Of a stretch of 64,000 bases of DNA, positions 16,575-25,535 are shown piece by piece (the first letter of the stretch is position 1; every line of letters begins with the position of its first letter). Origin of the DNA: UBA6623 sp965248235 (GTDB lineage: Bacteria > Acidobacteriota > Terriglobia > Bryobacterales > UBA6623); NCBI GenBank assembly GCA_965248235.1, contig CBDFIU010000003.1, forward strand, positions 496,001 through 560,000. The letters are read 5' to 3'. The notes under the pieces are model-generated. The model saw only the letters and a program-made list of their open reading frames with translations. It searched no databases and had not been told where the DNA came from. The position numbers were made by a program, and so were the translations under genes.

Positions 16575-17609
16575 TTATTGGGCGGTCTTCAGTTTCTCGC
16601 GGGCAGCAGCCAGTTTTCCCTCGATCATGGCTTTCTGGAACTGGAGCCCGCTTTCTACTCGATCAAATCTGCCATTCACCGATTTTTCAAGCCGCGTCCG
16701 GAGCCCCGGAATGTCCTGTTTGCGGGCCATCAGCGCCATAGTCACCGCGTCCCCCGCCCATCGCTTTTCCCAACGGTCGGTTTGGGCTTCCTGAACGGCC
16801 TTGAGCGTGTTGATCCACTGTTCGTAAAGCTGATCGACTTCATCAATTCGCTTCGAGAGGGCTTGGCGCAGTTCTTCGGGGTCCGGGGCGGGCGCGGCTG
16901 GCGGCGGGCGCGGCGCGGCCTTCTTTTGGGATGCTTGGATGGCCCATTCTTCTTCGGCCTTCTTGCTTTCTTGGGCTTGTTGAAGCAGCTTCTGTGCAGA
17001 TTCGACTCTCTTCTCCGCGAAGGATTTACCCGCTCTAACGCGCTGCGCCAACGCGGGCAGTTCGGGGTCTGTGTATTCCTTAATTTGCTGGCGCAACTCC
17101 GCGAGGTTCTCCGCGCGGCTTTTTTGGGCAGATTCGAGTTGTCTTAGCGCGCTTTGCTTCGCCCTCGCGTGCGAGCGCTGGATGAACGGCTCGCGAATGG
17201 ACGCGGATGAACTCTGGAATTGTTTCCGGGGAGGAGGTGAGGTGTCAACGACTTCTTTCCGCTCCCGCCAAGCAGCGATTTCTTCCTGATTCAACTGCTC
17301 GATCTCATCGGTAAGCTGAACCAGGGCCTCACGCAACTCGTTGGCTTGTCTCTGCTCCCCGCTCTGGCAGCCGAACGCCGTCAGCGTGAGGATGGCGGCC
17401 AGGGCCGTTGCCCAAACTGCCGAGAACAACTTCCCCTCGCCCCGGTGCGGCACGATGTGGTCGACCTCGCCGGCTGCGGCGATGCGGCCCGCGGCCTTGC
17501 ATCTCACGCACAGCGGATGGCGGACGAGGTAGGCCTCCCGCGCCTTGCGCCAGCGCCGGTCGTATCCCCGCTTGGCCGCCGAGGGCCGTTGCCGTTTGCT
17601 GTCGTTCAC
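16575..17609 (-). CDS. Coiled-coil lipoprotein whose frame is fused to a truncated HNH endonuclease
   Basis: The open frame has two unrelated parts. Residues 1-57 are the start of a phage-type HNH nuclease (KRGYDRRWRKAREAYLVRHP, PLCVRCKAAGR, GEVDHIVPHRG), cut just after the first HNH histidines. From about residue 60 a lipoprotein signal begins (AVWATALAAILTLTAFGC), followed by 260 residues of long charged coiled coils and a Pro/Ala linker (RPPPAAPAPDPEELRQAL). A TTG at 17429 preceded by GAGGGGAAG is a sensible start for the lipoprotein alone. The HNH part lacks its last metal-binding half and cannot be active. It is most likely a deletion junction between phage DNA and a chromosomal lipoprotein gene. 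The lipoprotein was followed by the Sel1 gene. Confidence 0.7.
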   Translation of the reverse strand: MNDSKRQRPSAAKRGYDRRWRKAREAYLVRHPLCVRCKAAGRIAAAGEVDHIVPHRGEGKLFSAVWATALAAILTLTAFGCQSGEQRQANELREALVQLTDEIEQLNQEEIAAWRERKEVVDTSPPPRKQFQSSSASIREPFIQRSHARAKQSALRQLESAQKSRAENLAELRQQIKEYTDPELPALAQRVRAGKSFAEKRVESAQKLLQQAQESKKAEEEWAIQASQKKAAPRPPPAAPAPDPEELRQALSKRIDEVDQLYEQWINTLKAVQEAQTDRWEKRWAGDAVTMALMARKQDIPGLRTRLEKSVNGRFDRVESGLQFQKAMIEGKLAAAREKLKTAQ

Positions 17610-17615
17610 AGTGAA

Positions 17616-17837
17616 TTATCGGGGAGGTGATAGAGCAAATCTCTTGTGCTGCGTCAAGCACGCCGCGCCGTCCAGCAACCGCTCCCGGTAGGTGAACCGC
17701 GTCTGCAGACGGAAGCCCGGCAGGCTTTTGCGTGCAGCCGCTTTGACCTCCAGACAGCGCACGCGGCGCTGCCGTGGGCGTTCGACCGAGCCCAGCGCCA
17801 ACAGACGCTCGGCTTCTCCGGGAGTCAGGGTGCGCAT
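17616..17837 (-). CDS. Small phage-type protein upstream of the HNH fragment
   Basis: This 73-residue, very basic protein (MRTLTPGEAERLLALGSVER, RQRRVRCLEVKAAARKSLPG) ends 6 bp before the HNH-containing frame. A longer start at 17912 exists, but the ATG at 17837 is preferred because the longer form begins inside the terminator-like hairpin. Phage genomes often place a small basic protein of this kind before HNH/terminase genes, so it is likely part of the same phage remnant. No functional domain is recognised. Confidence 0.45.
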   Translation of the reverse strand: MRTLTPGEAERLLALGSVERPRQRRVRCLEVKAAARKSLPGFRLQTRFTYRERLLDGAACLTQHKRFALSPPR

Positions 17838-17910
17838 ATACACCCCGCCGCAATACAGCAGTACCTGCTGCGCAAATCGGTATTCCATGTACAGGGGAAA
17901 GACGGACAAC

Positions 17911-17933
17911 AAAAAAGGCGCACTGAGTGCGCC
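17911..17933 (-). terminator. Rho-independent terminator, leftward
   Basis: Read on the minus strand, a 7-bp perfect stem (GGCGCAC/GTGCGCC, loop TCA) is followed directly by six T (17916-17911). It would stop transcripts from the right before the small phage-type gene. No gene ending here is preserved to its right. Confidence 0.7.
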
Positions 17934-18180
17934 TAAATGGTTCCGGCTACGTTAGTTTCAAGACGGTCGGACCGTCCAGCCCACCGGATTTCGGGCCGCC
18001 CCCTACATCGGGGGGCTTCTAGTTAGACTACCTCAAGTGGTTGGGAGTATCCCCTTCCGGGCGGGACACGAGGCCATGAGACATCCCGGCCGCTGCCCCA
18101 CTGGTGGGTTGCGAGCAGGGAAGGGTGAATCCGCGGATTCATCATGCGCGATGAATAGGGGAGAGCAGGTGCTCCTGTCG

Positions 18181-18275
18181 CCCTTACAGGGCTCAAGCTG
18201 GTCTGATTTTGTGCCTAGGGTTCCGCCTTCGGCTGCACCCTAGGCTATATTCCGGCCGCCGCTTCGCGGCTCAAG
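18181..18275 (+). repeat. Dispersed GC-rich repeat, family R1 (short copy)
   Basis: This short copy contains the ordered landmarks of the R1 family: CAGGGCTC, then TAGGGTTCCGCCTTCGGCT, then CCCTAGGCTATATTCCGGCC and GCCGCTTCGCGGCTC. Longer copies lie at 25261, 30601 and 61261. It follows the end of motB. The region 17940-18180 beside it holds no recognisable gene. Confidence 0.7.
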
Positions 18276-19029
18276 GCTGAGCGGCCTTTTTGCTTTCCTG
18301 GAAACGCACGATCAAGGTGATGCGGCGGTTCGAGGGGTCGTCGGGTTGGTCGCTATTGCGGAGTTGCCCGTCGGCGAAGCCGCGGACTTGCACGACCCGG
18401 CCCGGGTCAAGCCCGGCTTCGGTCATGATGCGGCGGGCAGCGTTGGCGTGTTCGACGGAGAGTTCCCAGTTTGTGTAGTCCTCGCGCCCTCGAACGGGCT
18501 TGGCATCGGTGTGGCCTTCGATGATGATCTCGTTGGGCAGCTTGTCGAGCTCTCCGGCGATGACCTGAATCGCTTGTTTCCCCGATCCGCTGGGCTCGGG
18601 GCTGCCGCTTTGGAAGAACATCCCATGCTGGTCCTCGAGCAGTTCGATGCGCAGCCCCTCGCCGCTGACCGTGGCGACGATGTGATCCTTGAGCTGCTCG
18701 AGTTCCGGCATTTCCTTCATGGCCTCGGCCAGCCTCTCGGCCAACCCGTTCAAGTCGTCTTGGCCGATGGTCATGCTGGGTTGCGACATGCCCCACTTCA
18801 TTTCCTCAAAGCCTTTAGGATCATGGAAGTAAGCCGAAACGGCGGCCTTCTCGTCGGTGTTGGCATTCATCAACCACAAGACCATGAAGAGCGCCATCAG
18901 GGCGGTGACAAAATCCGCGAAGGCCACTTTCCAGGCGCCGCCGTGGTGGCCCCCGCCCTTGTACACCTTCTTGATGATGATCGGGCCGCCGCCGCCCGAC
19001 TCGCCGCCTAGCCCTTCTTCCCCTTGCAT
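18271..19029 (-). CDS. motB: Flagellar motor stator protein MotB
   Basis: MotB anchors the proton-driven stator to peptidoglycan. The protein has a glycine-rich cytosolic start, one transmembrane helix carrying the essential proton-binding Asp (WKVAFADFVTALMALFMVLW), a plug/linker region and a C-terminal OmpA-like peptidoglycan-binding domain (IIEGHTDAKPV, NWELSVEHANAARRIM, NRRITLIV). The start at 19029 is chosen because GGAGA precedes the ATG; it lies inside the last codons of motA, a 22-bp overlap that implies coupled translation. The length of about 252 residues is normal. Together with motA it implies a flagellated cell, although no other flagellar gene is in view. Confidence 0.93.
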   Translation of the reverse strand: MQGEEGLGGESGGGGPIIIKKVYKGGGHHGGAWKVAFADFVTALMALFMVLWLMNANTDEKAAVSAYFHDPKGFEEMKWGMSQPSMTIGQDDLNGLAERLAEAMKEMPELEQLKDHIVATVSGEGLRIELLEDQHGMFFQSGSPEPSGSGKQAIQVIAGELDKLPNEIIIEGHTDAKPVRGREDYTNWELSVEHANAARRIMTEAGLDPGRVVQVRGFADGQLRNSDQPDDPSNRRITLIVRFQESKKAAQP

Positions 19030-19865
19030 GCTTTCTCCATCTCTTGGAAAGTAGGGCGGTCGCAATGAGGAATGGTGCGCCGCGCGAACTCAAGCGCCAT
19101 GATCGGCGGATGCCCCTTGACGAAGGCGATGACGCCCGCCTTCAGCACGCGAAAATAGGCCGCCTCGCCCTCGTGAACCGAGGCCATGGCTTGCGCCAAC
19201 GGGGCCAGGAAGCCGTAGCAGGTCAAGATGCCGAGAAAGGTTCCCACCAACGCCGCCGCGACCTTGTGACCCAGCTCCTCGGGCGGCCCCCCCAGCGCCT
19301 GCATCGTAATGACGATACCGAGCACGGCGGCCACGATACCGAGACCCGGCAGGGCGTCGGCCACGCTGGTGAGCGAATGGACCGGGGCTTCGTTTTCGGC
19401 ATGGTGCACTTCGAGGTCGGCGTCGATCATCTGGTCTAGGTCGAAAGGCGGGATTCCGCCGGTGATCGCCATCCGCAGGGTGTCGCAAACGAAGGAGCTC
19501 GCGTGATGGTCCTCTAGGAAACGTGGATATTTCTTGAAGATGTCGCTCTTGCGAGGCTCTTCGACATCGACCTCGAGCTTCACCATGCCTTGCTTGCGGG
19601 CGGCCTGAAATATGTCGCTGAACATCTTCAGCGTTTCGAGGTAGACGTCGCGGTTGTAGGGGTTGCCTTTCAGCACCCGGTTAAAGTTCTTGAGCAAGCG
19701 CGTGATCACCGGCATCGGCGTTGCGATCACGAGGGTTCCCAACGCCGCGCCCCAAATGATGAGGAACTCGGATGGCTGAAACAGAACCGCCATCGTCCCG
19801 CCGTGCATCAGGTAGCCGCCGAAAACGGCGCCGATGACGATCAACATGCCGACAATCGCAAGCAT
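19008..19865 (-). CDS. motA: Flagellar motor stator protein MotA
   Basis: This 285-residue MotA has four transmembrane helices. The first two are at residues 1-50 (MLAIVGMLIVIGAVFGGYLM, PSEFLIIWGAALGTLVIATP) and the last two at about 155-225 (ADALPGLGIVAAVLGIVITM, VAAALVGTFLGILTCYGFLA). Between them is the cytosolic loop with the Arg/Glu-bearing segment that contacts FliG (PRFLEDHHASSFVCDTLRMA). With MotB it forms the A5B2 proton channel driving rotation. The gene is upstream of and overlaps motB in a two-gene operon, and diverges from the isomerase pseudogene at 19996. Confidence 0.95.
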   Translation of the reverse strand: MLAIVGMLIVIGAVFGGYLMHGGTMAVLFQPSEFLIIWGAALGTLVIATPMPVITRLLKNFNRVLKGNPYNRDVYLETLKMFSDIFQAARKQGMVKLEVDVEEPRKSDIFKKYPRFLEDHHASSFVCDTLRMAITGGIPPFDLDQMIDADLEVHHAENEAPVHSLTSVADALPGLGIVAAVLGIVITMQALGGPPEELGHKVAAALVGTFLGILTCYGFLAPLAQAMASVHEGEAAYFRVLKAGVIAFVKGHPPIMALEFARRTIPHCDRPTFQEMEKACKGKKG

Positions 19866-19995
19866 AGACTTCCCTGAAAGTCGTATCGGCCCGCTGTCGG
19901 CAACAATTACCTCCGAGGGGAAGTCGGGAGGCCGAGATCTTCGGAGAGGATGCTACAATCCGATTGGCCCGATCGAGACGAGGCCGGGGGACATC

Positions 19996-20869
19996 ATGCG
20001 AAAAACTTCCGCTGAAATCACGCGACGTTCCATGATTGCCGGGACCGCGGCGGGGACCGGGATGATGGCCGCCGCCGCATCAAGTGCCGAGGCGGTGCCG
20101 AAGAAAGCCGTTCGCAACGGCCGCCTCAAGCAGTCGGTCTGCAAGTGGTGCTATGGCGACATGCCGCTCGATGAGTTGGCCCGCAACGCGGCGGAGATCG
20201 GGCTCAAGTCGGTCGAGTTGCTGACGGAAGAAGAATGGCCGGTAGTCACGAAACACGGCCTGATTTGCGCGGTGGGTTCGGGTGTGAACGACATCCCCGA
20301 CGGGCTCAATGACACGGCAAACCACGCGGCGATGGAGAAGAACTTTCGGCGCCTGATCCCGTTGGCGAAAAAGCACGGCGTCCCGAACCTGATCTGTTTC
20401 TCGGGCAACCGCCGCAACATCAGCGACGAGCGGGCGTGGGAGAACTCGGCGTTGCTGCTCAACAAAGTCAAAGCAGGCCGAGGACGATGGCGTGACGATT
20501 GTCGTCGAGTTGCTCAACAGCAAGGTCGATCATCCCGACTACCACTGCGATAGGACGCCCTGGGGCGTGGAGCTGATGAGACGAGTGGAGTCACCGCGCG
20601 TGAAGCTGCTCTACGACATCTATCACATGCAAATCATGGAAGGCGACGTCATCCGCACGATTCGAGACAACATCCGCTATATCGGCCACTTCCATACCGG
20701 CGGCAATCCGGGACGCCATGAAATCGATGCAACGCAAGAGTTGAACTACAAGGCGATCTGCGAGGCGATTGTGGACCTGAAGTTCGATGGGTATCTGGCG
20801 CAGGAGTTTGTTCCGGCGCGGGATCCGATGACGTCGCTGCGGGAAGCGGCGGCGATTTGCGATGTGTAG
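19996..20869 (+). pseudogene. Tat-exported sugar isomerase/epimerase (hydroxypyruvate-isomerase-like), frameshifted
   Basis: The first 160 codons encode a Tat signal (ITRRSMIAGTAAGTGMMAAA) and the first half of an AP-endonuclease-2-type TIM barrel (LKQSVCKWCYGDMPLDELAR, SVELLTEEEWPVVTKHGL, NLICFSGNR). Near 20475-20480 one extra A in a run of A shifts the frame. The next frame continues without loss (QAEDDGVTIVVELLNSKVDH, LLYDIYHMQIMEGD, IGHFHTGGNPGRHEID, GYLAQEFVPARD) to the stop at 20869. The barrel metal ligands (Glu in VVEL, Asp/His in DIYHMQ, Glu in QEF) are intact. The lesion is therefore recent or a sequencing error. Related enzymes interconvert hydroxypyruvate and tartronate semialdehyde or keto-sugars. 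Confidence 0.85.
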
Positions 20870-20893
20870 AGGGGTTGAGGCTTGGGGGCGGGA

Positions 20894-21151
20894 TTACCGC
20901 CACGGGGCGGGCTCAATCTGACCGAACTCTTCTTCGATGATGCGGTTGATCCTGGCGGTCTCCTTGCGTAGGCCCTGCAACTTGCCGAATGTCTTCATCC
21001 ACGGTTTGTCTTGACCACCGCGAGGACGAAGCTTGTCGGTCAGCGCCTCGGAAACCAGTGCCCGCAAGGGAATGCCTTGCTCAGCAGCCGCTGATTTGGC
21101 GCGACGGAACAACGCGTCCGGAATTTCAATGGTTGTCTTCACGGTTCTCAT
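20894..21151 (-). CDS. Ribbon-helix-helix antitoxin-like protein (VapB type), no toxin beside it
   Basis: This 85-residue protein begins MRTVKTTIEIPDALFRRAKS, a typical ribbon-helix-helix strand and helix, followed by AAEQGIPLRALVSEALTDKL and a basic tail. It resembles VapB antitoxins that neutralise PIN-domain VapC nucleases and repress their operon. The start at 21151 follows GGGAGA. The expected downstream vapC is missing: the gene runs convergently into the isomerase pseudogene. It may be an orphan antitoxin or a stand-alone regulator. Confidence 0.65.
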   Translation of the reverse strand: MRTVKTTIEIPDALFRRAKSAAAEQGIPLRALVSEALTDKLRPRGGQDKPWMKTFGKLQGLRKETARINRIIEEEFGQIEPAPWR

Positions 21152-21223
21152 TCTCCCATATTTACGGGTAGGGGTTCGCAACCGGCCTCCTCACGGCTTG
21201 CTGTTTCGTGGCGAGTCGATCAC

Positions 21224-22345
21224 TTAAACAACAGTTTCGATAATTTCGAAGGTTTGCGATTCCGGGTTGTGGTGGAAGAAGATTAGCTCGGCCGGGTCGC
21301 CGGGCGTCAGGAAGCCTTGGCGGGCTTCCAGATTCATGGCGCGGGCGGGGTTGACGGTGGCGGTTTCGAGAGCCTGGGGTAACGAGAGGCCGGTGAAGCG
21401 CATGAGGTTTTCGAGGGCGCGGTCGATGCGGAGAGCGGAACCGGCCAGGCGTCCTGACTCGGGCAGGCGCACGCTGCCGTCTTCACTCAGTTTCAATGCA
21501 ACGTGGCCCAGCCGGTAAGTGCCGGGAGCGCAGCCGGCGGGGGCGACGGCGTCGGTGACGAGGATTGATTTTTCGGGGGTCTTGGCGCGGACGGCGACTT
21601 TCACGAAAGAGGGCGGCAGGTGAATGCCGTCGACGATGAAGCCGGCGTAGAGTTCGTCGCGGGCCATCTGCTCGATGATGTAGTTGGGGTGGCGGCGGAT
21701 CATCGAGTGCGCGCCGTTGCCGAGATGAGTGCTCATCGTCGCGCCGGCGGCAACGGCGTCGCGGATTTCCTCGGGTTCGGCGCCGGTGTGGCCGAGCGAG
21801 ACGACCACGCCTTTCTCGCGCAAGTATTCGATCAACTCGATGGCCCCTTCCACCTCGGGCGCAAGGGTCAAGAGGCGGATTTCCCCTTCGGCGGCCTGCT
21901 GAAATTCTTCGAATTCCTCGATCGAGGCGGCTCGCGCGTGCTCGACCGGATGGGCGCCGCGGGGGCCGTCGTGGGGTGAGATAAAGGGGCCTTCGACGTG
22001 ATAGCCGGCGATTGAGGCGCGGTTGGGGAGCACGCGCTTGGCCCGCGCGAGATTGGCGAGTGCGCTGCGGATATTGGCGTTCGAACCGGTGATGACGGTG
22101 GGGTAGAGACGGGTAACGCCGGTTGCGCGTTGGGCGTCGATCGAACGGCCGATTTCCTCGATAGGCGTGTCGGGCGAGTTGTAATCGACGCCGGCGAAGC
22201 CGTTGACCTGCAAATCGATAAGGCCGGGCGCGACCCAAAGACCGGCCGGATCGTCATCCGAGGGGGCGACCGTTTCGATGCGGCCCTTGGCGATATGAAG
22301 AGCGATGGGGCGGCCCGTGACAGGCGACAGTGCGTGGTAGTCCAT
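21224..22345 (-). CDS. nagA: N-acetylglucosamine-6-phosphate deacetylase
   Basis: NagA removes acetate from GlcNAc-6-phosphate, giving glucosamine-6-phosphate for catabolism or cell-wall recycling. The 373-residue protein shows the amidohydrolase landmarks in order: APGLIDLQVNGFAGVDYNS (metal-site strand), GYHVEGPFISPHDGPRGAH (catalytic Glu/substrate loop), VSLGHTGAEPEEI and STHLGNGAHSM (metal/substrate His), VDGIHLPPSF, and ILVTDAVAPAGCAPG (catalytic Asp). The start at 22345 (MDYHALSPVTGRP) gives the usual length; the longer frame has no support. It diverges from the DUF368 transporter by about 110 bp. The kinase producing its substrate is probably the gene at 25797. Confidence 0.9.
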   Translation of the reverse strand: MDYHALSPVTGRPIALHIAKGRIETVAPSDDDPAGLWVAPGLIDLQVNGFAGVDYNSPDTPIEEIGRSIDAQRATGVTRLYPTVITGSNANIRSALANLARAKRVLPNRASIAGYHVEGPFISPHDGPRGAHPVEHARAASIEEFEEFQQAAEGEIRLLTLAPEVEGAIELIEYLREKGVVVSLGHTGAEPEEIRDAVAAGATMSTHLGNGAHSMIRRHPNYIIEQMARDELYAGFIVDGIHLPPSFVKVAVRAKTPEKSILVTDAVAPAGCAPGTYRLGHVALKLSEDGSVRLPESGRLAGSALRIDRALENLMRFTGLSLPQALETATVNPARAMNLEARQGFLTPGDPAELIFFHHNPESQTFEIIETVV

Positions 22346-22453
22346 GGTAGATTGAGGGGCTTGCCGCAGGGGTAGTTTCCCATACTTTCGAGGTCTCGAC
22401 AAGCGGCTTCGCGACGACCGATCGCGACCACGCGACACCACACCAAACCGCCG

Positions 22454-23449
22454 ATGCTCGAAACGACGCAACTGTTACGAGGAGTTCTGGGCGGCGTGTT
22501 GATGGGGTTGGCGAACCTGGTACCCGGTATTTCGGGCGGGACGATGCTGTTGGCGGCGGGCGTGTATCCGCAATTCATTGGCGGCATCGCCGAGGTGACG
22601 ACGTTGCGTTTTCGGGTGAAAACGCTGTCGTTGCTCGCGGCGGTGGGCGGCGCGGCGCTCGTGGCGATCATCGCTCTGGCCGGGGTGGTGAAGGGGCTGG
22701 TGATCGACCACCGTTGGGTGATGTTCAGTCTGTTTATCGGGCTGACGTTGGGAGGCGTGCCGGTCGTATGGCGGCTGTTGCGGCCAGCGACGACGGCTGC
22801 CGCGGCGGGCTGCGCGGGCGGCGTGGCGTTGATGGCGCTGATGCAGCCGGGGGCGGCGGAAACGGGCGTCGGCGAGCGGGCTTATTTGATGCTGTTTCTG
22901 GCCGGCGTGGGCGGTGCGTCGGCGATGATCCTGCCGGGTATCTCGGGCGGTTATATCTTATTGATTTTGGGGCAGTACCTAACGATTTTGGGAGCCGTTG
23001 CCGATACGAAGACGGCGTTGACGGCGGCGGGCGGTCCCCAGTGGGACGAGTTGACCGAGGCGTTGCATGTCTTCGTGCCGGTGGGCCTGGGAATCGTTGT
23101 GGGCGTGGTTGTGATTAGCAATCTGGTCAAAGTCTTGCTGGAGCGTTTTCAGAAACCGACGCTGGGCCTGCTGCTGGGATTGTTACTAGGGGCGGTTTTG
23201 GGATTGTGGCCGTTTCAACAAGGCGTCGCGCCGGAACCGGAGAATGTGATCAAAGGGCGCGTGATGACGGCGGAGGCGATCGCGTCACTCGACCCGAAGG
23301 ATTTCCCGCTAGAGAGCTTCACGCCGAGCGGCGGGCAATGGGCCGCGGCGGCGGGATTGATCGTGGGCGGTTTTCTGTTGACACAGGCAGTGGCGTTTGT
23401 GGGCGGAGGGGGGAAAGCGGCGGAGGCCGCGGCGGAGGTTGAGCGATAA
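22454..23449 (+). CDS. DUF368 family transporter (PopT-type undecaprenyl-phosphate translocase)
   Basis: This 331-residue polytopic membrane protein has the two DUF368 signature repeats, GLANLVPGISGGTMLLAAGV (residues 17-36) and ASAMILPGISGGYILLILGQ (about 156-175). Each is a re-entrant Pro-Gly-Ile-Ser-Gly-Gly motif. About eight transmembrane segments surround them, and a soluble loop with DPKDFPLESF lies near the C-terminus. Members of this family (PopT) were shown to flip the cell-wall lipid carrier C55-P back across the membrane. The gene starts a rightward cluster with a cation antiporter 18 bp downstream. Its position next to nagA fits a cell-wall theme, though co-function is inferred. 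Confidence 0.88.
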   Translation: MLETTQLLRGVLGGVLMGLANLVPGISGGTMLLAAGVYPQFIGGIAEVTTLRFRVKTLSLLAAVGGAALVAIIALAGVVKGLVIDHRWVMFSLFIGLTLGGVPVVWRLLRPATTAAAAGCAGGVALMALMQPGAAETGVGERAYLMLFLAGVGGASAMILPGISGGYILLILGQYLTILGAVADTKTALTAAGGPQWDELTEALHVFVPVGLGIVVGVVVISNLVKVLLERFQKPTLGLLLGLLLGAVLGLWPFQQGVAPEPENVIKGRVMTAEAIASLDPKDFPLESFTPSGGQWAAAAGLIVGGFLLTQAVAFVGGGGKAAEAAAEVER

Positions 23450-23467
23450 AGCCCGGGTGATTCAGCT

Positions 23468-24508
23468 ATGGAAGAGGCTCTGCATCACTTTGTTTCCGAT
23501 CTGAACGGCGGTTTACTGGCGCTTGTAATCGTCCTGAGCCTGGCGGTGCTGGCCAAGGCGGCGGACTGGCTGGTGGATGAAGCCGTTAAGCTTTCGGAGC
23601 GTTCGGGTATTCCGACGGTGGTAATTGGGGCGACGATTGTGAGCCTCGGGACGACCGCTCCGGAAGCCGCTGTTTCGGTGCTCGCCGCGCTGCAGGGCAG
23701 CCCGGGATTGGCGCTTGGGAACGCGGTCGGCTCGATTATCTGCGACACGGGTTTGATCTTGGGGTTGGCGTGCATCTTGGCGCCGTTGCGGCTCGACCGC
23801 GCGATCGTCAATCGGCAAGGGTGGATCCAACTGGGAGCCGCCGCGGCGCTGGTTGTGGGGTGTTTTCCCTGGAGTAACGCCGGGCAGGTGTTCTCGGAAG
23901 GCGGGCGGCTGCCGCAATGGGTGGGCATCGTATTTCTCGTCGCGCTGGCGGTCTACATGGTGCTGTCGATCCGCTGGGCGCGCACGGGGGCGGCGACGGT
24001 GTCCGAAGAAGAGACGGACAGCGAAGCCGGCTCGATTGCCTTTGTGATATTGAAGCTGGCGGGCTCGCTGGCGTTGGTCGTGTTGGCGGCGCAGGTTTTG
24101 ATTCCGGCGGTGCGGGAGGCGGCGACGCGGATTGAAATTCCGGAAAGCATTATCGCGGCGACGCTGGTGGCTTTTGGGACCTCGTTGCCGGAATTGGTCA
24201 CGGCCGTGACGGCGGCGCGGCGAGGCCACGGCGAATTGGCGGTGGGCAATGTGGTGGGCGCGGACATTCTCAACGTGCTGTTTGTCGCCGGGGCCTCAGC
24301 GACAGCTACACCGGCGGGGCTGGCGGCCGGGGGGCATTTCTTTCTGGTGCTGTTCCCGGCGATGCTGTTTATCTTGCTGACCTTTCGGATCGGGATTTTC
24401 GTCTCCGGCGACTCGTTGCGAAAACCTTTCGGGTTTGTGCTGCTGGCCGCCTACGGGGTGTACATGGTGGTAAGTTACCTGGTGCCGGGCGACGGCGCGG
24501 GCATGTGA
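23468..24508 (+). CDS. Calcium/cation antiporter (CaCA family, YrbG-like)
   Basis: This 346-residue integral membrane protein has about ten helices. The two CaCA alpha-repeats are obvious: VIGATIVSLGTTAPEAAVSV with LGNAVGSIICDTGLILG in the first half, and IAATLVAFGTSLPELVTAVT with VGNVVGADILNVLFVAG in the second. The Glu in APE/LPE and the Asn in GNxVG are the usual Ca2+ and Na+ or H+ ligands. A charged cytosolic loop (EEETDSEAG) separates the halves. It follows the DUF368 gene by 18 bp and shortly precedes the hypothetical gene at 24559, so the three are probably co-transcribed. Confidence 0.9.
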   Translation: MEEALHHFVSDLNGGLLALVIVLSLAVLAKAADWLVDEAVKLSERSGIPTVVIGATIVSLGTTAPEAAVSVLAALQGSPGLALGNAVGSIICDTGLILGLACILAPLRLDRAIVNRQGWIQLGAAAALVVGCFPWSNAGQVFSEGGRLPQWVGIVFLVALAVYMVLSIRWARTGAATVSEEETDSEAGSIAFVILKLAGSLALVVLAAQVLIPAVREAATRIEIPESIIAATLVAFGTSLPELVTAVTAARRGHGELAVGNVVGADILNVLFVAGASATATPAGLAAGGHFFLVLFPAMLFILLTFRIGIFVSGDSLRKPFGFVLLAAYGVYMVVSYLVPGDGAGM

Positions 24509-24558
24509 CCGACCGAGGGTTCGCGGGTGGTGCTGTCGTGTTCGCGGCGGAGGTGGTT

Positions 24559-25155
24559 ATGGTGGACCTGACGCGCTGCAGTGCAACGACGCGGGATATT
24601 CTCAATTCGGTCGAGGGGGGAGAGCGGGTAATGCCGTTGGCCCCGGCGGGTCCGTTGGGGGGCGAGGGGTTGGAGCGTTTGCGGGCCGCGTCGGCCGAAG
24701 AATTACTCGGCGGCGCGGTCAGGTCAGACGAGTTTGCCGATTGCGTTCGCAGTACGTTGTTTCTCTATTTCTCGGCGATTGACGAATCGCATACGATTTC
24801 CCAATCGATCAGTTCGGCGACGGGCAGCTTCCTGCACGGCGTCATGCATCGGCAGGAGCCGGACTTCCCCAACTCGAAATATTGGTTTCGGCGGGTGGGT
24901 CGGCATGAGCTTTTCCCTGTATTGCGGGAAGCCGCGATCGAGCATTTGCGGGCGGGCGGAGGCGCGCCGGCGGAACGGTTGGCGTCGGCTGTCGAGAGCC
25001 GCGCGGAATGGGCCCCTTTTTGGTTTGTGGATCAGTGCGAGGTGATCGAGCGGGGCCGCGACGCTGAGTTGGAAGGGGCGCTGATGGAAGTGCAGCGGGT
25101 TGAGTGGCGGGTTGTTTTTGAGTATTGCCTGCGGCGGGCGGGTGGAGACGAATGA
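24559..25155 (+). CDS. Conserved-looking hypothetical protein
   Basis: This 198-residue soluble protein has no recognised domain. Distinctive segments are DESHTISQSISSATGSFLHG, VMHRQEPDFPNSKYWFRRVG and RHELFPVLREAAIEHLRAGG. The His/Glu/Asp-rich middle (SFLHGVMHRQEPDF) could form a metal site. I recall similar proteins of unknown function in planctomycetes and acidobacteria, untested here. The ATG at 24559 is preferred over an earlier GTG because GGAGGTGG lies directly upstream. The gene end is repeated 640 bp later at the kinase start, suggesting the two genes were once adjacent and overlapping. Confidence 0.65.
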   Translation: MVDLTRCSATTRDILNSVEGGERVMPLAPAGPLGGEGLERLRAASAEELLGGAVRSDEFADCVRSTLFLYFSAIDESHTISQSISSATGSFLHGVMHRQEPDFPNSKYWFRRVGRHELFPVLREAAIEHLRAGGGAPAERLASAVESRAEWAPFWFVDQCEVIERGRDAELEGALMEVQRVEWRVVFEYCLRRAGGDE

Positions 25156-25260
25156 GATAGGTCGATTGGGCGAAAGAGAAGGGGCCGTCGCGTTTCCGGC
25201 ATTTGCCGGATTCATAATACGGCCATGAAAACTGGGGCCGGTTGGCCGAAGGGTCGAGGG

Positions 25261-25436
25261 GGTTCCCGCCGCCCTTTCAGGGCTCGCCTGGGTAGGGGTT
25301 TCCACCCAGGGTTGCGCCGTTCCGGCTCCACTCTGGGCTATATTCGGGCCGCCGCTTCGCGGCTCAGGGTGTTCGCGGTCTTGCCGGGCACAAACGCAAT
25401 GCACGATATTCTCGAAAGAAATTTTCGGAAGAGTCC
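25261..25436 (+). repeat. Dispersed GC-rich repeat, family R1
   Basis: The landmarks in order are GGTTCCCGCC, CCCTTTCAGGGCTCGCCTGG, CACCCAGGGTTGCGCCG, GGGCTATATTCGGGCCGCC, GCTTCGCGGCTCAGGG and a tail with TTTTCGGAAGAGTC. The arms CCCTTTCAGGG and CCGCTTCGCGG are self-complementary hairpins. Confidence 0.8.
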
Positions 25437-25535
25437 CGTCTCTCTGAACGCCGGCGTGCATAAGACCGCCATGAAAATGGGGGCGAGTCGTCGACCTGAA
25501 CGTTTCGGTTGGGTCAAGTCGCATCGGACGAATGC

